Part shown: positions 19,711 to 31,109 of the stretch, one piece after another
How the letters are laid out: every line of letters starts with the position of its first letter
Numbering within the stretch: position 1 is the first letter of the stretch
Origin: Plecoglossus altivelis
Taxonomy: Eukaryota > Chordata > Actinopteri > Osmeriformes > Plecoglossidae
Length of the DNA: 64,000 bases
Direction: 5' to 3'
Assembly: GCA_036571765.1 (NCBI GenBank)
Contig: BROE01000022.1
Coordinates: forward strand, 15,586,827-15,650,826
Translations under genes and position numbers: made by a program
Notes under the pieces: model-generated
Seen by the model: only the letters and a program-made list of their open reading frames with translations
Told to the model about the DNA's origin: nothing
The model's database searches: none

Positions 19711-20869
19711 ATGGTCCATTGAGAGTCAAACCTACTGTTAAAACACACCAGAGATGTTGATGCCCGAGCAAATGCACAACCTTCTTCCAATGTGGTGAAA
19801 CAGATGGACATTGCTGACATCATCTTAAATGTATTAAATGCAACCCTAATGCTAATGCTTTTTCTGTTCAACCTAATTAAAAACCAATCTAGTGGAGTTT
19901 GATTACTTTGGAATTATGCTATAAAATTAATTGGATGATTATAATCATTATTCATATTTCATTATTATTATCATTGTGTTTGTGTTTGATGATTTGATAA
20001 AACAACTAAATATATGCAACTTACTATAGTTCAAATGTCATGTTAAAAACTGCCCACATAAAACACACAAAAATGCTTCAAATAAATTTCTTTTCACAAG
20101 GTTATTTTGAGAACGGCATAGCATGTATTCCTTTATACAGAGTTCTGAAAACATTCTGACCTTAATAGTAATGCATTTACCAATGATATTACCGAGAGCA
20201 GATATTGCCCAGTTTCTTTTGGTAAATCACTAAAATTAACTCATTCTTTCCAAAGAAAAGACCTATAAAAACCATAAGCAGTTCCTTGTGGGAGAGTCAA
20301 ACTAGTATTAGCCCAATGTGTGCTGTTCTGTAATACTGTATTTCATTTTAACCTCATACTCTACACATGCCACACATCTTCCTGTCATACTAAACATGAT
20401 TTAGCCCTACAGTCCATATTACTTCAGGTGACAGAGAGAAGCTACAGTATAAGAATGTCGATCTCTCATGTCAGACCCAGACCAGAACAGTGAGAAAAAG
20501 ACGCCAAGAATCATGCAACCAAAGACCTAATTCCAAACAAACTAATAATGAAAGGAACGATGCCATCAAAGAACACATGTTTCCCATTTCCAGACATTCC
20601 CAAAGAATTATTGGAATCTAGTGGGGGCCGTGCCTTGACTTAGCAAGCCATTAAACTAGTTTCTGCCTTTGTCCGACGCTCTGTAAAGAACTTCATAAAA
20701 CTATGAACCTTTTGATAGGTAATAACACACAGGAAGTCAGGCCTAGATAAGTTAGAGGATTGTATAGCTGAGTAGGCGCCATGCGTAAATCTGCCAGGCT
20801 GCACAATACCAGGCTGCCTGCCTATTACTGCCATCCCCCTCGCTCTCCCCCTCAAACATTTAGAATATT
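19711..20869. other. intergenic, AT-rich, no gene seen
   Basis: AT-rich unique-looking sequence without exon signals. Confidence 0.55.
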
Positions 20870-21130
20870 ATTATTGTTCAGTAATTGTATTTCCTTCCCC
20901 GCAGCAGACTACATTCTTTGAAGAAGGAAAAATGGAACACTTGTTTTATTGTGAGCAGGCAGGTATTTGGCAATAAAGCGAGCTGGTGTCATTGTACACA
21001 TAACATGCTTAACGTGAAAACAGACCATAAATCACATGCTGCTCTAATGATATCTGATTATGTTCTCTCGTTCTTTCTTACACACTATCTCTCTCTCGGT
21101 TCCTCTCTCTCCAGCCGGATCTACCCCCGG
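20870..21130. promoter_or_regulatory. candidate conserved non-coding element (weak)
   Basis: Includes AATATTATTATTGTTCAG (SOX-like), CATAAATCACATGCTGC and TCTAATGATATCTGATTATG. Motif content only. Confidence 0.22.
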
Positions 21131-21879
21131 GGTCCATGTTGGCTCTGCTCTCAATCTGGGATTAGGACCGGAAGTCGAAGGAGTTTGCGTTTGTACGCCA
21201 TGCTGTGATGTTCTATGACGAACTGGATACGTATTTGATTCAAAATGTCACCATTGAGGCAGACGTTCTTAAAGAAACAGGTAGACAATAACATTTCCAC
21301 CTTAAATTTATTGCATCTTGTATTGGCTCGTGAGATTCTGCTGCAGTTTAAACGTGACATCCACTACTAACAGTCACGCTAGCAATTCACATTTAAAATA
21401 TGAGGTGTCTGATTGTAACCCACACGCAACAGTATTTTCTTCGCAAGTATATTTTGAGTGTTTTTCAAAAATGTGTTTTAAATGTGATGAATGTTGAGGC
21501 CAAGAAAAAATATGAAATATTCACCAAACAATTCTCAGAAACCTCTAAACAGTTGGATTGTGTGACTCTAGTTCAGCCAGTTTAGTTGTTTGAGATTCTG
21601 TCAATGTTTTCAAATATGACCGAATTACTGTCTTTATTTAAAAGCAATACATGCACAGTTACCCTCTACATTTGACTACATCAAGGAACCTACCGTTCAG
21701 TTCCTATTCAATCCTGAACACTATCACATTAGAACCAAAGTCATCCTAACACTCATGAACACAACACGAGAGAGATTTAGATATTTATCAATGATAAATA
21801 TCTGAATAATAAGACCCAAAGATGTTCTCATTGAAGTCCTCAATATCAGCACCCTGAACTGACAGCCATTGTCCATAGT
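21131..21879. other. intergenic, no gene seen
   Basis: AT-rich mixed sequence. No gene supported. Confidence 0.55.
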
Positions 21880-22340
21880 AAGGATCCTCTGGCTTCAGGT
21901 GTTGATGAGGATGGAGAAGAGAGATGTTAGATCCTTGTCATGTTACCTGTGCGTTTCTCCCTGTCAGGTCCGTGTTCAGGATCAGATCTGTAACAAGACT
22001 GATGTGCCCCGTGATTCTTGACTGCTGCCGGCCTAATTCCTCTACACGCTAGACTCATTAATGAGCTGCCACTGGAGGAAAACAAGCACTTGGGTATCTG
22101 TTAAACACACGCAGATCCTTTTAATGAGGTATGTCTGTATACACACGTACGCAGTGTCATCTGTCAGCTCAACGGCACACATATTGTCCTCCAGGTTAAC
22201 CACCTCAGAAATTGTATAACCAATTGAATATAGATGGATAATTGGCTGTAGATGGAGAGACAGCTGCTTTGCATGCGGGGAAATCGCAGAGGAATACCCA
22301 TCATGGATGTAGAATAAGTGAAGGTAATTTGGGGGAGTCT
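21880..22340. promoter_or_regulatory. candidate conserved non-coding element with CTCATTAATGAG palindrome
   Basis: Repeat-free block holding a perfect 12-base palindrome (22054-22065, ATTAAT core), CGGCCTAATTCC, CTTTTAATGAGG and GATGGATAATTGGC. Homeodomain-type sites dominate. Confidence 0.35.
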
Positions 22341-22534
22341 TCCTTTTAAACTCATTTTGAAGGGATGTTTGTCAAGACTTGGACTGTCCTGTACAGGCCG
22401 TAGAGAGCGCTTTGGTCCAAGCGAAACATCTGAGAGCTTCCTCTTCTGGAAGGAATGAAAACCTGGCAAGAGGATTTCTGCATGCATTGTCTTTCAGATA
22501 GAGACGGACTGGAAGGACATGCCCATGCCGTCCT

Positions 22535-22563
22535 GTAGATTGACGTAGATTGACGTAGATTGA
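22535..22563. repeat. 10-base GTAGATTGAC tandem repeat
   Basis: Three near-exact copies. Confidence 0.9.
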
Positions 22564-22769
22564 TTTTGACACCAATAGGGACCAAGTTGCTATAACTCTT
22601 GAAGCTGTTTACCTTGTTTTGAGGTTACTGCTTAGAAGAGCATTCTTGTGCTCTACATGTACTGCACTCCAACTGATGTAAGTCTCAGTGCTGTTGCAGA
22701 CGTATATGATTTAGCACAACATGCCTTCACGGCACCGATTCTGTTCAAAGAATCTTTTCAAAGTTCTCT

Positions 22770-23110
22770 GTCTTTCAAACCGACCTCTTCCAATCACAGG
22801 CAGTCATTAGCTGCTCCGGACACAATTAATCAGAGAGATCACTGCAACACTGTTCTGCATCAAACAATCCTTGTCTCCCTGATATCTCCTCCAGATTCTC
22901 CATTAACTCTTTTTAATCATAAATAATCACACGCAAAAAAAGATACTCAATTATATTAGTCTCCAAAGTCCTAACATTACAGGGGGAAACAAATCCTCTG
23001 GTCTTTGGCTAATTCAGACTAAAGAGTAATTGCTCTCTTGTGACTTTGATACCAGTTGCAAGCTGGGGGTTTAAACTGGCCTTATTAGGGTTATTTCCAG
23101 GGGAGCGTGG
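22770..23110. promoter_or_regulatory. candidate enhancer-like element
   Basis: Repeat-free, with CAGTCATTAGCTGC, GACACAATTAATCAGAG, TTTTTAATCATAAATAATC, GGCTAATTCAGAC, AGAGTAATTGC and CCTTATTAGGG. High density of homeodomain cores. Confidence 0.4.
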
Positions 23111-24134
23111 AGGAATTGAGCGATTGCTGGATTCTCTTAAGAAAGAAAAAAATGAGATCATCTATAGACGCTATGCAAGATGACGGTTTGGTCCCTTGTT
23201 GCGCTGACTGCGTGCAACCGTTTTTGAAGTGGGTCTCTAATTGATCAGATAATGATGTCTCGAGGACATGAAGGCTAGTTTGGGCAGTTCCTTTCGCTAC
23301 CAGTGCCATCACAGGAAGAACAGCTCCAGCGCTGGCATGTGAGAGATTTCCTGGTGATGAAGTGGATCTGAAGGTCGGCCCTCCTGTCAGATGCTTACAC
23401 CATGGTGAAGAGTGCAGCCATCCACACTGAACTGGCTGCATGGCTTTGGAACGCTTTTAGGGGTTGTGCAGCTCGCAGCTGGAGAATAAAGTTACCGTTA
23501 CAGGTTCATGCAGCACAGTGGATGTTTTTGTTTAATGGGTAAGGATATATTGATATATTACAGTAAAGGTTTGTCCTTACATTTTCCCAAATTACATTTA
23601 AATGTTTAAACCACCTTAATCAGATGTCCGCAGTGGTGTTTGGGTGGCTATTCTGTGAATTTACAGATCCCCACCACACGCCTCGAAATGCACGTACAAA
23701 CGCATTGCCTCAGAGGTGGGTACTGCCCATATACCTGCGTATACACAGCACCACACCACCGGCTGTTAGCTAGAGCTAGGTGCTACAACGCAAGACTGTA
23801 AACACAGAACACCTCTCCACTTCAAACACCCTGAGATCATCTATCAAAACTGACAGTGTTGCTGCAACAGATTAGCCTTAAGTTTTCCCACATTTCTGTC
23901 ATTAGTGATGGCATGTGTATGTGTTTGTGACTAGGGCGAGCGGAATGTAGCTAGGTAAAGCAGTTGACGTTTTTAATTCTTAAAGGCTTCTGAAACACCT
24001 CTAACAAGGCTCTTTAAATTAGCAGGCTTGACGGCAGGTCGTTTGTCACTGTGAGGAGGGCCTGCAGCCCCAGAGTCTCTCTGTCAGACTGGGTAAACTG
24101 CCTAATGAGCCCTGGAACTGCAGACCTTCCTGCA
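23111..24134. other. intergenic, no gene seen
   Basis: Mixed sequence. A minus frame at 23091-23441 has no domain and no splice support. Confidence 0.55.
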
Positions 24135-24225
24135 TGGGTCTGGGGTCTGCTGGGGTCTGCTGGCGTCTGGGGTCTGGGACATGGGGTCTGGGACATGGTG
24201 CCTGGGACATGGGGCCCTGGACATG
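24135..24225. repeat. short minisatellite (GGGGTCTGCT / GGGACATG units)
   Basis: Tandem 10-17-base units of TGGGGTCTGC and GTCTGGGACATGG. Confidence 0.85.
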
Positions 24226-24659
24226 AAAACAGGCCTAGACCTGACCTGGACCTAAGCCTGGTTGAGACACAATCCTAACTCCTCCGCTGAAGTCGGTCGG
24301 TTGTATAGTCAGCTAATGTTGCATCTGTTAGCTAGTGTAGCGTCCATTAGTCACAGTGCTGCATGTGTCTGTTAGTGGAGAGAAAGTAAATGTGTCAGTG
24401 CGCTTGAAGTCAGACTTACGCACACACACATGGACCAGAGAAGAAGGTCTGAGACAGATCTTGAGAATTTTAAGAATCCTCGGATTCACGGTGCCATGAC
24501 AGATAGATGGAGGCGGGATGGATCCCTACGACTGGTAACAGAATCAGGGAAGGAATGCCTGCCTTCCTGCCCCATGCTTTGTTTTTCTGTGCAACTGAGA
24601 TACGCAGAGGGGATTTTGTGCCCCCACCCAACCCCCCCACCCCACTCTATCCTCCCCTC

Positions 24660-24940
24660 GTTGAAAGAAATTGCATTGACCTCTTCTATCTATTGCTTCC
24701 ATATGCGAGCAGTTATCTCTCTTGCAAATGGAAATGAGACCCCAAATTGCAACAAATGGGGCCATGCCACTGGATGCAGATGTTCCCTGCTCTGCACCAG
24801 AGTACACATGCCCGATCCAATTACCTTTAACCCCTCCGTCGACAGAACAGACGGCTCTTTTACAAACTCTTTGCTGAGGCCGTTTGTTTTCGAATGTTTG
24901 CTTGAGGAGTGGCGGGGCTTTGGCACGTGAGCTCAGATAA
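24660..24940. promoter_or_regulatory. candidate enhancer-like element in a stop-poor stretch
   Basis: Repeat-free block with AAATTGCATTGACC, GCAAATGGAAATGAG, AAATTGCAACAAATGG, ATCCAATTACCTTTAACC and TTTGTTTTCG. A plus frame at 24430-24930 is open for 166 codons across it but shows no domain and crosses two C-rich pieces. I favour regulatory DNA. Confidence 0.35.
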
Positions 24941-24963
24941 AAGAGGGGTAGGGTAGAATGTAG

Positions 24964-25378
24964 TCGAGCAGAGCAGAGCCAGGTAGAGCAGAACAGGGCC
25001 ACGTAGAGCAGAGCAGATCCAGGTGGAGCGGAGCAGAGCCAGATAGAGCAGAGCAGAGCCAGGTAGAGCAGAACAAAGCCAGGTAGAGGAGGGCAGAGCA
25101 GAGCCAGGTAGAGCAGAGCAGAGCATTGTAGAGCAGAGCAGAGCCAGGTAGAGCAGAACAGAGCCAGGTAGAGGAGGGCATAGCAAATCCAGGTAGAGCA
25201 GAGCAGAGCCAGATAGAGAAGAGCAGAGCCAGGTAGAGCAGAACAAAGCCAGGTAGAGGAGGGCAGAGCAGAGCCAGGAATATCAGAGCAGAGCCAGGTA
25301 GAGGAGGGCAGAGCAGAGCCAGGTAGAGGGCAGGGTTAAACCAGATGGAAGGGATCACGATAAAGCAGAGCAGAGAAA
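24964..25378. repeat. 20/25-base minisatellite with higher-order structure
   Basis: About 18-20 units, either the 20-base GTAGAGCAGAGCAGAGCCAG or a 25-base version with an extra GGGCA. Block 25031-25110 recurs at 25201-25280 with one or a few changes, giving a 170-base higher-order period. On the minus strand several frames read Leu-Cys-Ser-Ala repeats for 120-140 codons; these are repeat artefacts. Confidence 0.93.
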
Positions 25379-25452
25379 AATAAAGTACAGCAGTTTTTCT
25401 TGCTGCCTTCAGGGGCCACCAGCCCTCAGTGAATCCCCTGGCTCAATGGTCA

Positions 25453-25495
<43 letters not shown>

Positions 25496-25517
25496 TCTCT
25501 CTCTCTCTTTCTTTCCT
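25453..25517. repeat. TC microsatellite
   Basis: About 30 TC units with TTTC interruptions. Confidence 0.95.
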
Positions 25518-25734
25518 ACTCTTTTCTATCTTTCTTTGCTAACAGCTATTTGAGGGAGAACACCTGTCTATCAAAGGGTGGTGGAGGAATAGAAAGGGCG
25601 GCTGGAGAGATGAAGAGAGGGATTGAAAGAAGAGAGAGAGGAGGTTAAGAGGGAAACAGGTGCTTCCTCTTGAGCACATTCGGACAGACGAAGCAGGGCT
25701 ATGGAAATGGACAATTCCCCCCATGCGATTCTCT

Positions 25735-25990
25735 CCCTTCCGTGTTTTTTTTCCCTCTCTCTCCTCCTCTCTTCACATCTCTGTTTCTCCCCAACCCTGT
25801 CTCCTCCATTCCATCCTTCTCGCATTCTTTCTCTGGATTCCTTCTGTCTTGTGCCCCTTTTTCCTGTTCTCCCCCTTTTTCCCCCCTCCGCTTTTATTTC
25901 TCACCGCTCTCTTTCTCTTACCCTCTCATGTTCTCACACAATCTCTCTCACTGATCCCTTTCTACTCTCCTTTTCTCTTCATTGGTCATC
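25735..25990. repeat. pyrimidine-rich low-complexity tract
   Basis: About 250 bases of CTCC/TTTC-rich sequence. The open frames in it are compositional. Confidence 0.75.
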
Positions 25991-26689
25991 TATTTTAGAT
26001 GAATACTGAGGTAGCTATACAAAACGGCAACCTTTAGATAATTTGCCAGATTGGTTAAGTGTGGCTCCAAGCTAAAGTATTAATATGGTTGTGTTCTAGC
26101 CAGGCAACGTCAGAAAGGGACAAACACAAACACAATAGTGTTGTCATAACCTCATAAAGCATGTTACCTTTGGGCTTACACACTAATATAACGTATCATC
26201 ATATAACATTGGTGAATTCTTACAACTGGCCTTATTGGCTTTGCAATTTAAGCCATGTAGTACAATTCAAATAATGAGATGATGTATCTGTCCACTTTAT
26301 GGTTCTATTGCCTAATATTTATACATGATCACAGTTAAAGTGTGTTATAGAATTATTGCATATGATTAAGCACTGGTACTGTCGACAGTTGTACCTATTC
26401 AGGTTTCGTGCTGGCAGGAGTGAGTTCCTTCTCTCTGTTTCTGAATCTTCCCCACCACCGCGAATCCAACCAACTACACCGTGGAAGCACCCAAATCTAT
26501 CTCAGTAACTTCCCCCAAAACAACCACCTGACACCTGACTTTCTTGGTTCAATTTTCTTTCCTCCGGCCTTTCTGCCTTTCTTTCATTCAGGACTGTCAG
26601 TCCTTCTGTTGTTCTTTATTTTCTTCCCCCCTGCAGAGAGGGAAGCTCTATCCCACGTCTTCACGTCTTATCCAACGCGCTCCCCATGC
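25991..26689. other. intergenic, no gene seen
   Basis: AT-rich to 26400, then mixed with pyrimidine patches. No gene supported. Confidence 0.5.
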
Positions 26690-27020
26690 AGCACGAATTG
26701 CACGTTCATTTGATCCCATTTATAGAGCTGTCAGCTTCACACACGCAGTCAGATTACATACATGTAGAAGGCACGCTGAATGGGAACATACAGGTGCTAA
26801 CATATCCAGCCAGGGCCTGTTTCTGGCTAATGAGGAGCAGGTGAAGGCAGGGGGAGGGGGGGTCGGTGCTGTGAGGTTTGGGGGCTGTTGGTGTAATCAA
26901 GTGGGCCATGGGCCCAGCTCACCTCCTCTGTTCAAACTGTCACTCGGACACATGGGCTTCATTACAGGGTTGGGGGGAAATCAGTCTGGAACAATTGTTT
27001 TCCCACTCCTGTTGCTAAAG
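26690..27020. promoter_or_regulatory. candidate conserved non-coding element
   Basis: Includes CATTTATAGAGCTGTCAGC, GTCAGATTACATAC, CTGGCTAATGAGGAGCAGG, GTGTAATCAAGTGG and GGAACAATTG. A G-run interrupts it at 26851-26862. Confidence 0.3.
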
Positions 27021-28180
27021 TGAAATAACATACGTATGCAAGCGCGCACACACACATAAACATAGGTATGCACGCACACTCCGTGGAGGATGACAGAAGA
27101 AAATTCAGTTTGATCTGGGAATACATTTTTCGGATTAACTGAGGTCTTGAAATTGGTTTTGACATTAGTCCAGTACTTATGTACAGGACATAATGAAAAA
27201 TTACAGGTCTTCACCAAATGACAACCAAATGTCACTTGCTAACTTCAGCAACTTCCAAAACATATATTCATCAAAGTGATTAGGTGCCTCCATGTAGATT
27301 GACCCACATATAGACAATTCAAGGAGGAAACTAATGAACTTGAAGCAATAAATAATTACACCTCACCTGGGGAGGCGTACACATCAATGACTCCACTGAC
27401 GTACGAAAACAGCCTTGTTTAACTCCTGACAGGAAAACATAGCGCATTCAGCCAGCTACTGAAATGCTTTTGCCCTCCATTAGTTTAGGGTGGATTTAAA
27501 GAGTTACGACATTTAAGAACCAAACTGATGCCGGGCAGGTTCCAGTTTAAAACGTTAATGTCACAGCTTGATAAATAGCTACATTGACTTAGTCATGAGG
27601 AGAGGTAAATAGCCCATTTTGAATTTGACAAATCCGCATTTGATTCCACACTCAGCTTGTGGATTTATAACCCGTGAACCTTCTCTTTTTCTTCCCGAAA
27701 AACATTGTGGTGCGGCAGGAATATTTGACCAAATATTTTCCTCTTTCTTTCTTTGTCCGAGTTGCATGCTGTTGAAAGACATGTCTTTGCAATTTTGCAA
27801 TTCTTTACTTTTTTGACGTGACAGTAAAGTAAATATTCAGTACTAACCCATGGAGACTAAAATAATCCGTCTGGCTGTAATTCACTCGGTATTTCTTTTC
27901 CAACCAATGCATTATAAGGAATTCCCCAGCTTAGACAAGGCCACATTCTACCCAGTTTACGGATGCATTTAATATCTTAGCCTGTAAATCTTCACAGAAA
28001 GCACAAACACACACACACACTCACTCACACAAAATGGCCACTGTTACTGCGTTTGCGTACATTTGAATTCACCAGAGAGGCATGCTTAGCAATCCTCACC
28101 GAGTCCAAACTTTAATGAACACTTATAAGACGAATGCTTTGTCCCTCTGTTGAACTTTTGGGAGCAGGACTGTGTGGTGC
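27021..28180. other. intergenic, no gene seen
   Basis: Mixed to AT-rich. AATAAATAATTACACC near 27347 and short CA runs near 27050 and 28005. Nothing coding. Confidence 0.5.
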
Positions 28181-28930
28181 ATGTGACTGAACTTATTCGT
28201 GTGCGTATTTCTCTTTGTGTGACCCTGGCGAATGAGACGGCCAGACACTCACATCAAATTTCATCTAATTCTGAAACGGTGGGACGTGGAGTGAACTTCG
28301 GAAGGTCATCCCCAAATAAATGGCGGCTCTCATTTTGCATAAAACTGTGAGACTGATCCACGACAGGGCTGGTTATAGTGTCAGTCTTCTGACAGGCTCC
28401 TGTCCTGCCTCATTAACCCTGGACACATCAACGTGTCAGCCTCCCCTCCCCCACCAGCCTGGGCCTCCCCCCAGTATGAAGACAGGTGACAGGAGGAGTT
28501 ACTGTCACAGTCAGGCCTGTGAACTCCCTCTCCCTCCTCTATCGCCCCTCAGAACTGCCAAAACAGATGGAGGGAAGTACAAAAACCCAAAAGGGGGTTT
28601 GGTCGGACCGTCAACAGGGCCGGGAATCATTACTGTTTGTCTGGGCTGTCTGTTTTAGGCAGGGGGTAGTGGAGTGTTGGTGTAGGTAGATGGTTAGTTT
28701 GTTGTTAGTAGAGGTAGAGCGTGGTCAACCGACGCAGAGTGTTTGTGGAGGATGAGGGTAGTTAAGAGCCGTGGAGGCAGGAGGCAGCTGAGTTTTGGCT
28801 GAGGCGAGGGAGTTTAATAAGTACTGAAAGAGGCAAAAGGTGGTTGAGTGTCAGAGGAGGTGGTCAGTCACGGCACCTGTAGTTGTGCGTCCTGTAGCAG
28901 TACTCCCCTGGGCTGGCGTGGGAGTGTGAA
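28181..28930. other. intergenic, no gene seen
   Basis: Mixed sequence, C-rich and G-rich in parts. GGT/GTA-rich from 28660 to 28870. No exon supported. Confidence 0.5.
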
Positions 28931-28942
28931 AAGAACCTGTGT

Positions 28943-28956
28943 TTAACCTTTGACCC
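28943..28956. promoter_or_regulatory. DR1-like nuclear receptor motif
   Basis: AACCTTTGACC is close to a direct repeat of AGGTCA half-sites spaced by one base (minus strand), the type bound by HNF4/RXR/COUP factors. Confidence 0.2.
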
Positions 28957-29435
28957 TCACTCCTCTCTGCTTCAAAGAACAAACGCGGTGGTATGTGAAG
29001 ATATGGAGTAACCGCGATGAAATACCCGAGCAGCTGGAGTTATAAAAGAAAGTGGACAAGAAGCAATTTTTGGAAATGAACTACAGGCAGTCAGGGGGAA
29101 TTTATATTCTGAGATGACATTCATTTGTTTACAACACACACTCGATATAAAGACCGTGTGTTCATATTCTGTGGATTCTTTGTCTGTGGTTTGTCCACGG
29201 AACTGCGAGACTCCCCGACGCAATGTTTGGTGTGCTGTACACAAGCAGACGGAAGAATTCCTGGGTCTCCTGGGCCTGCTCAGAAGAAGCTTGGCTGAGA
29301 CGCAGCCATCAGAGAGAGTCTCGGCGTTACCAGTAGGTGCAGCTGTAGTTCAACAACCCGGGGACACGGGGAGAAAGGAGAACGGAGGGAACAGCGGGAG
29401 GAACAGAGACGGAGCGGTGGAAATGGAGGAGGAGA

Positions 29436-29460
29436 CATCTCACAAGCGGCTTGTGAGATG
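29436..29460. other. perfect 11-base inverted repeat with 3-base loop
   Basis: CATCTCACAAG, loop CGG, CTTGTGAGATG. It lies in a purine-rich stretch and has no assigned role. Too short for a microRNA precursor by itself. Confidence 0.8.
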
Positions 29461-29900
29461 GAGAGAGAGATTCGTGGAGAGTGAGTGTGTGTGAGAGAGA
29501 GAATGCATAGTTTATATCGTTCTGAAAGGAGAGTAAGAAGCAATAGCAAACACAGCTGATCATGTAAACTTCATATTAATCCTTCATTTAATTCCAACTA
29601 TAAAAGAAGAGTCCAGCAGCTGGGATTACTTTTCACACCCAATATACCTATTGTCGCTATCATTTACTGCACTAATAATATTATGGAAGAGGTTACAGTT
29701 GTTTGGTACAGGTTCTGGTTAGAGTTAGGCTGCTGTGTAAGAGAGACAGCAGTAAGTTTTGTTGTTCTAATGCGAGAACCGGAACTGCCTCTTAGAAGTA
29801 GCAGTTAGCTCAGGGCTGGTGTGGATGTAAGTCTACATGTATAAGTAGTACTTTATCAGCTCCATGCTGCTAGCAGTGTGACTGCACATGACTAAGGTTT
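29461..29900. other. intergenic, no gene seen
   Basis: A short GA-rich piece, then mixed sequence. Confidence 0.5.
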
Positions 29901-29950
29901 CATTTACTTGACGTCAGGTGGATTTTTGATTGACCTTTGAACCAAGGATA
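29901..29950. promoter_or_regulatory. perfect CRE next to PBX-like and DR1-like motifs
   Basis: TGACGTCA, the palindromic cAMP response element, is at 29909-29916. TGATTGACC (PBX-like) and TGACCTTTGAACC (DR1-like, one mismatch to a strong site) overlap at 29928-29943. Three clean matches in 35 bases is more than I would expect by chance, but function is inferred. Confidence 0.35.
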
Positions 29951-30224
29951 ATTACCTGTTGACCTGGCAGAGTCTGTAAGCTTTTTGAGCAGGTCCACTT
30001 CCTGTAGGCAGAACCCGCACTTCCTGTTTTCTCGGTGAGCCTCCAGACTCACCCTCGTGAAGTCATGGTACTGCTCTGGCGGTGTGAGTATGCATACGTG
30101 TGCGATCGTGTGCGGGTGTCTGCGTGCCCCCGTTTATGTGCGTTTACATGTTGGAGTGGGCGTGTGAGTGAGTGTGTGTATGTGTGTACGCACAGGGCCT
30201 GGAGGACCATAAAGCAGTCTTAAC
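29951..30224. other. intergenic with TG-rich stretch; no gene seen
   Basis: Interrupted TGTG/GTGCG sequence at 30085-30192. Confidence 0.55.
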
Positions 30225-30500
30225 TTCAGCCATGATTAATACACCCATCACTTTGTAAATGCTGCCTGGCTTCTCTGGCCCCAGCCCCTACAGAGCACCA
30301 ATGTCTGGCTTTCCAAAACATCCCGGCACCTACGACAGCAGGGAGAAAAAAAGAGCATTCTTTAATTAGGTAATTAGCAAGTGGACGTTTTGGGGTGAAA
30401 GAAAAGGATTGGCCTCATTAGCTTTAATTGTCTAATTGCCTTTCATCTAAATGGCATGTAATTTTGGCTTGGTGTATTGTATAAATATCTTAAATGCACA
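30225..30500. promoter_or_regulatory. candidate enhancer-like element (strong)
   Basis: Repeat-free, with CATGATTAATACACC, TTCTTTAATTAGGTAATTAGC, CATTAGCTTTAATTGTCTAATTGCC in pieces and GCATGTAATTTTGG. It carries at least six TAATTA/TAATTG-type cores in about 110 bases (30355-30470), the densest homeodomain-site cluster I noticed. Conservation not testable here. Confidence 0.45.
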
Positions 30501-31063
30501 TCTGTGTTATTTGTGTATCTTGCAACCTGTCTCAAAGTGAAAAGCAAGACTCCTATCACTGCCAGCAATGGAGATGGAATGCACAAATTGCTACTTTAGA
30601 AATAAGCTTCCTATGTCAGGCATTCCTCAGGAGGGTTCAACAATATGTTAACTGCAGTGCCACATGCTGAGAGACGTCAGCAGGCGACAATGTATTTCCC
30701 GAGCGAAGACATTCGGTACCTCAAACCACTGACGACAGACCACTTTGAAAGTTTCACTTTTAATGTCCTTAGATGAACATTTTGGATAACAAATGAATTC
30801 CTTGATTGCACAGACCTTGATAGGACTGGACAGTTAATGGCGCAGAACAGATGAAGTGTGGGCGCTGACAAGGGGTGAAGAGAGAGGAGAGCGGGAGTAG
30901 ATGTCCAGGGAGAGCGGACAGCATCATGCTAGGCTGAGCAGGGCTGTTGACATCTGCCTATTAAGGATTCCTTTGTTGGGTTAGGTGTTTGCTTTAGCCC
31001 AGAGTGAGCCCATTGTAACATATCTCCCCCCTGAAAAGGGGGGTTGGAGCAATTAGTGACCCT

Positions 31064-31067
<4 letters not shown>
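30501..31067. other. intergenic, no gene seen
   Basis: Mixed sequence with a possible regulatory patch around 30755-30860 (GATAACAAATGAATTCC, GACAGTTAATGG) and a C6/G6 inverted repeat at 31026-31043. Confidence 0.45.
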
Positions 31068-31101
<34 letters not shown>

Positions 31102-31109
31102 CGTGCGTG
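31068..31109. repeat. TG microsatellite ending in TGCG units
   Basis: About 14 TG units, then three GTGC units. Confidence 0.95.

Noticed and set aside
24430..24930. 166-codon plus frame
   Set aside because: No domain, crosses low-complexity C-rich sequence and looks like regulatory DNA.
24860..25358. Minus-strand frames of 128 and 141 codons with Leu-Cys-Ser-Ala repeats
   Set aside because: Encoded by the 20/25-base minisatellite; no unique domain and no splice support.
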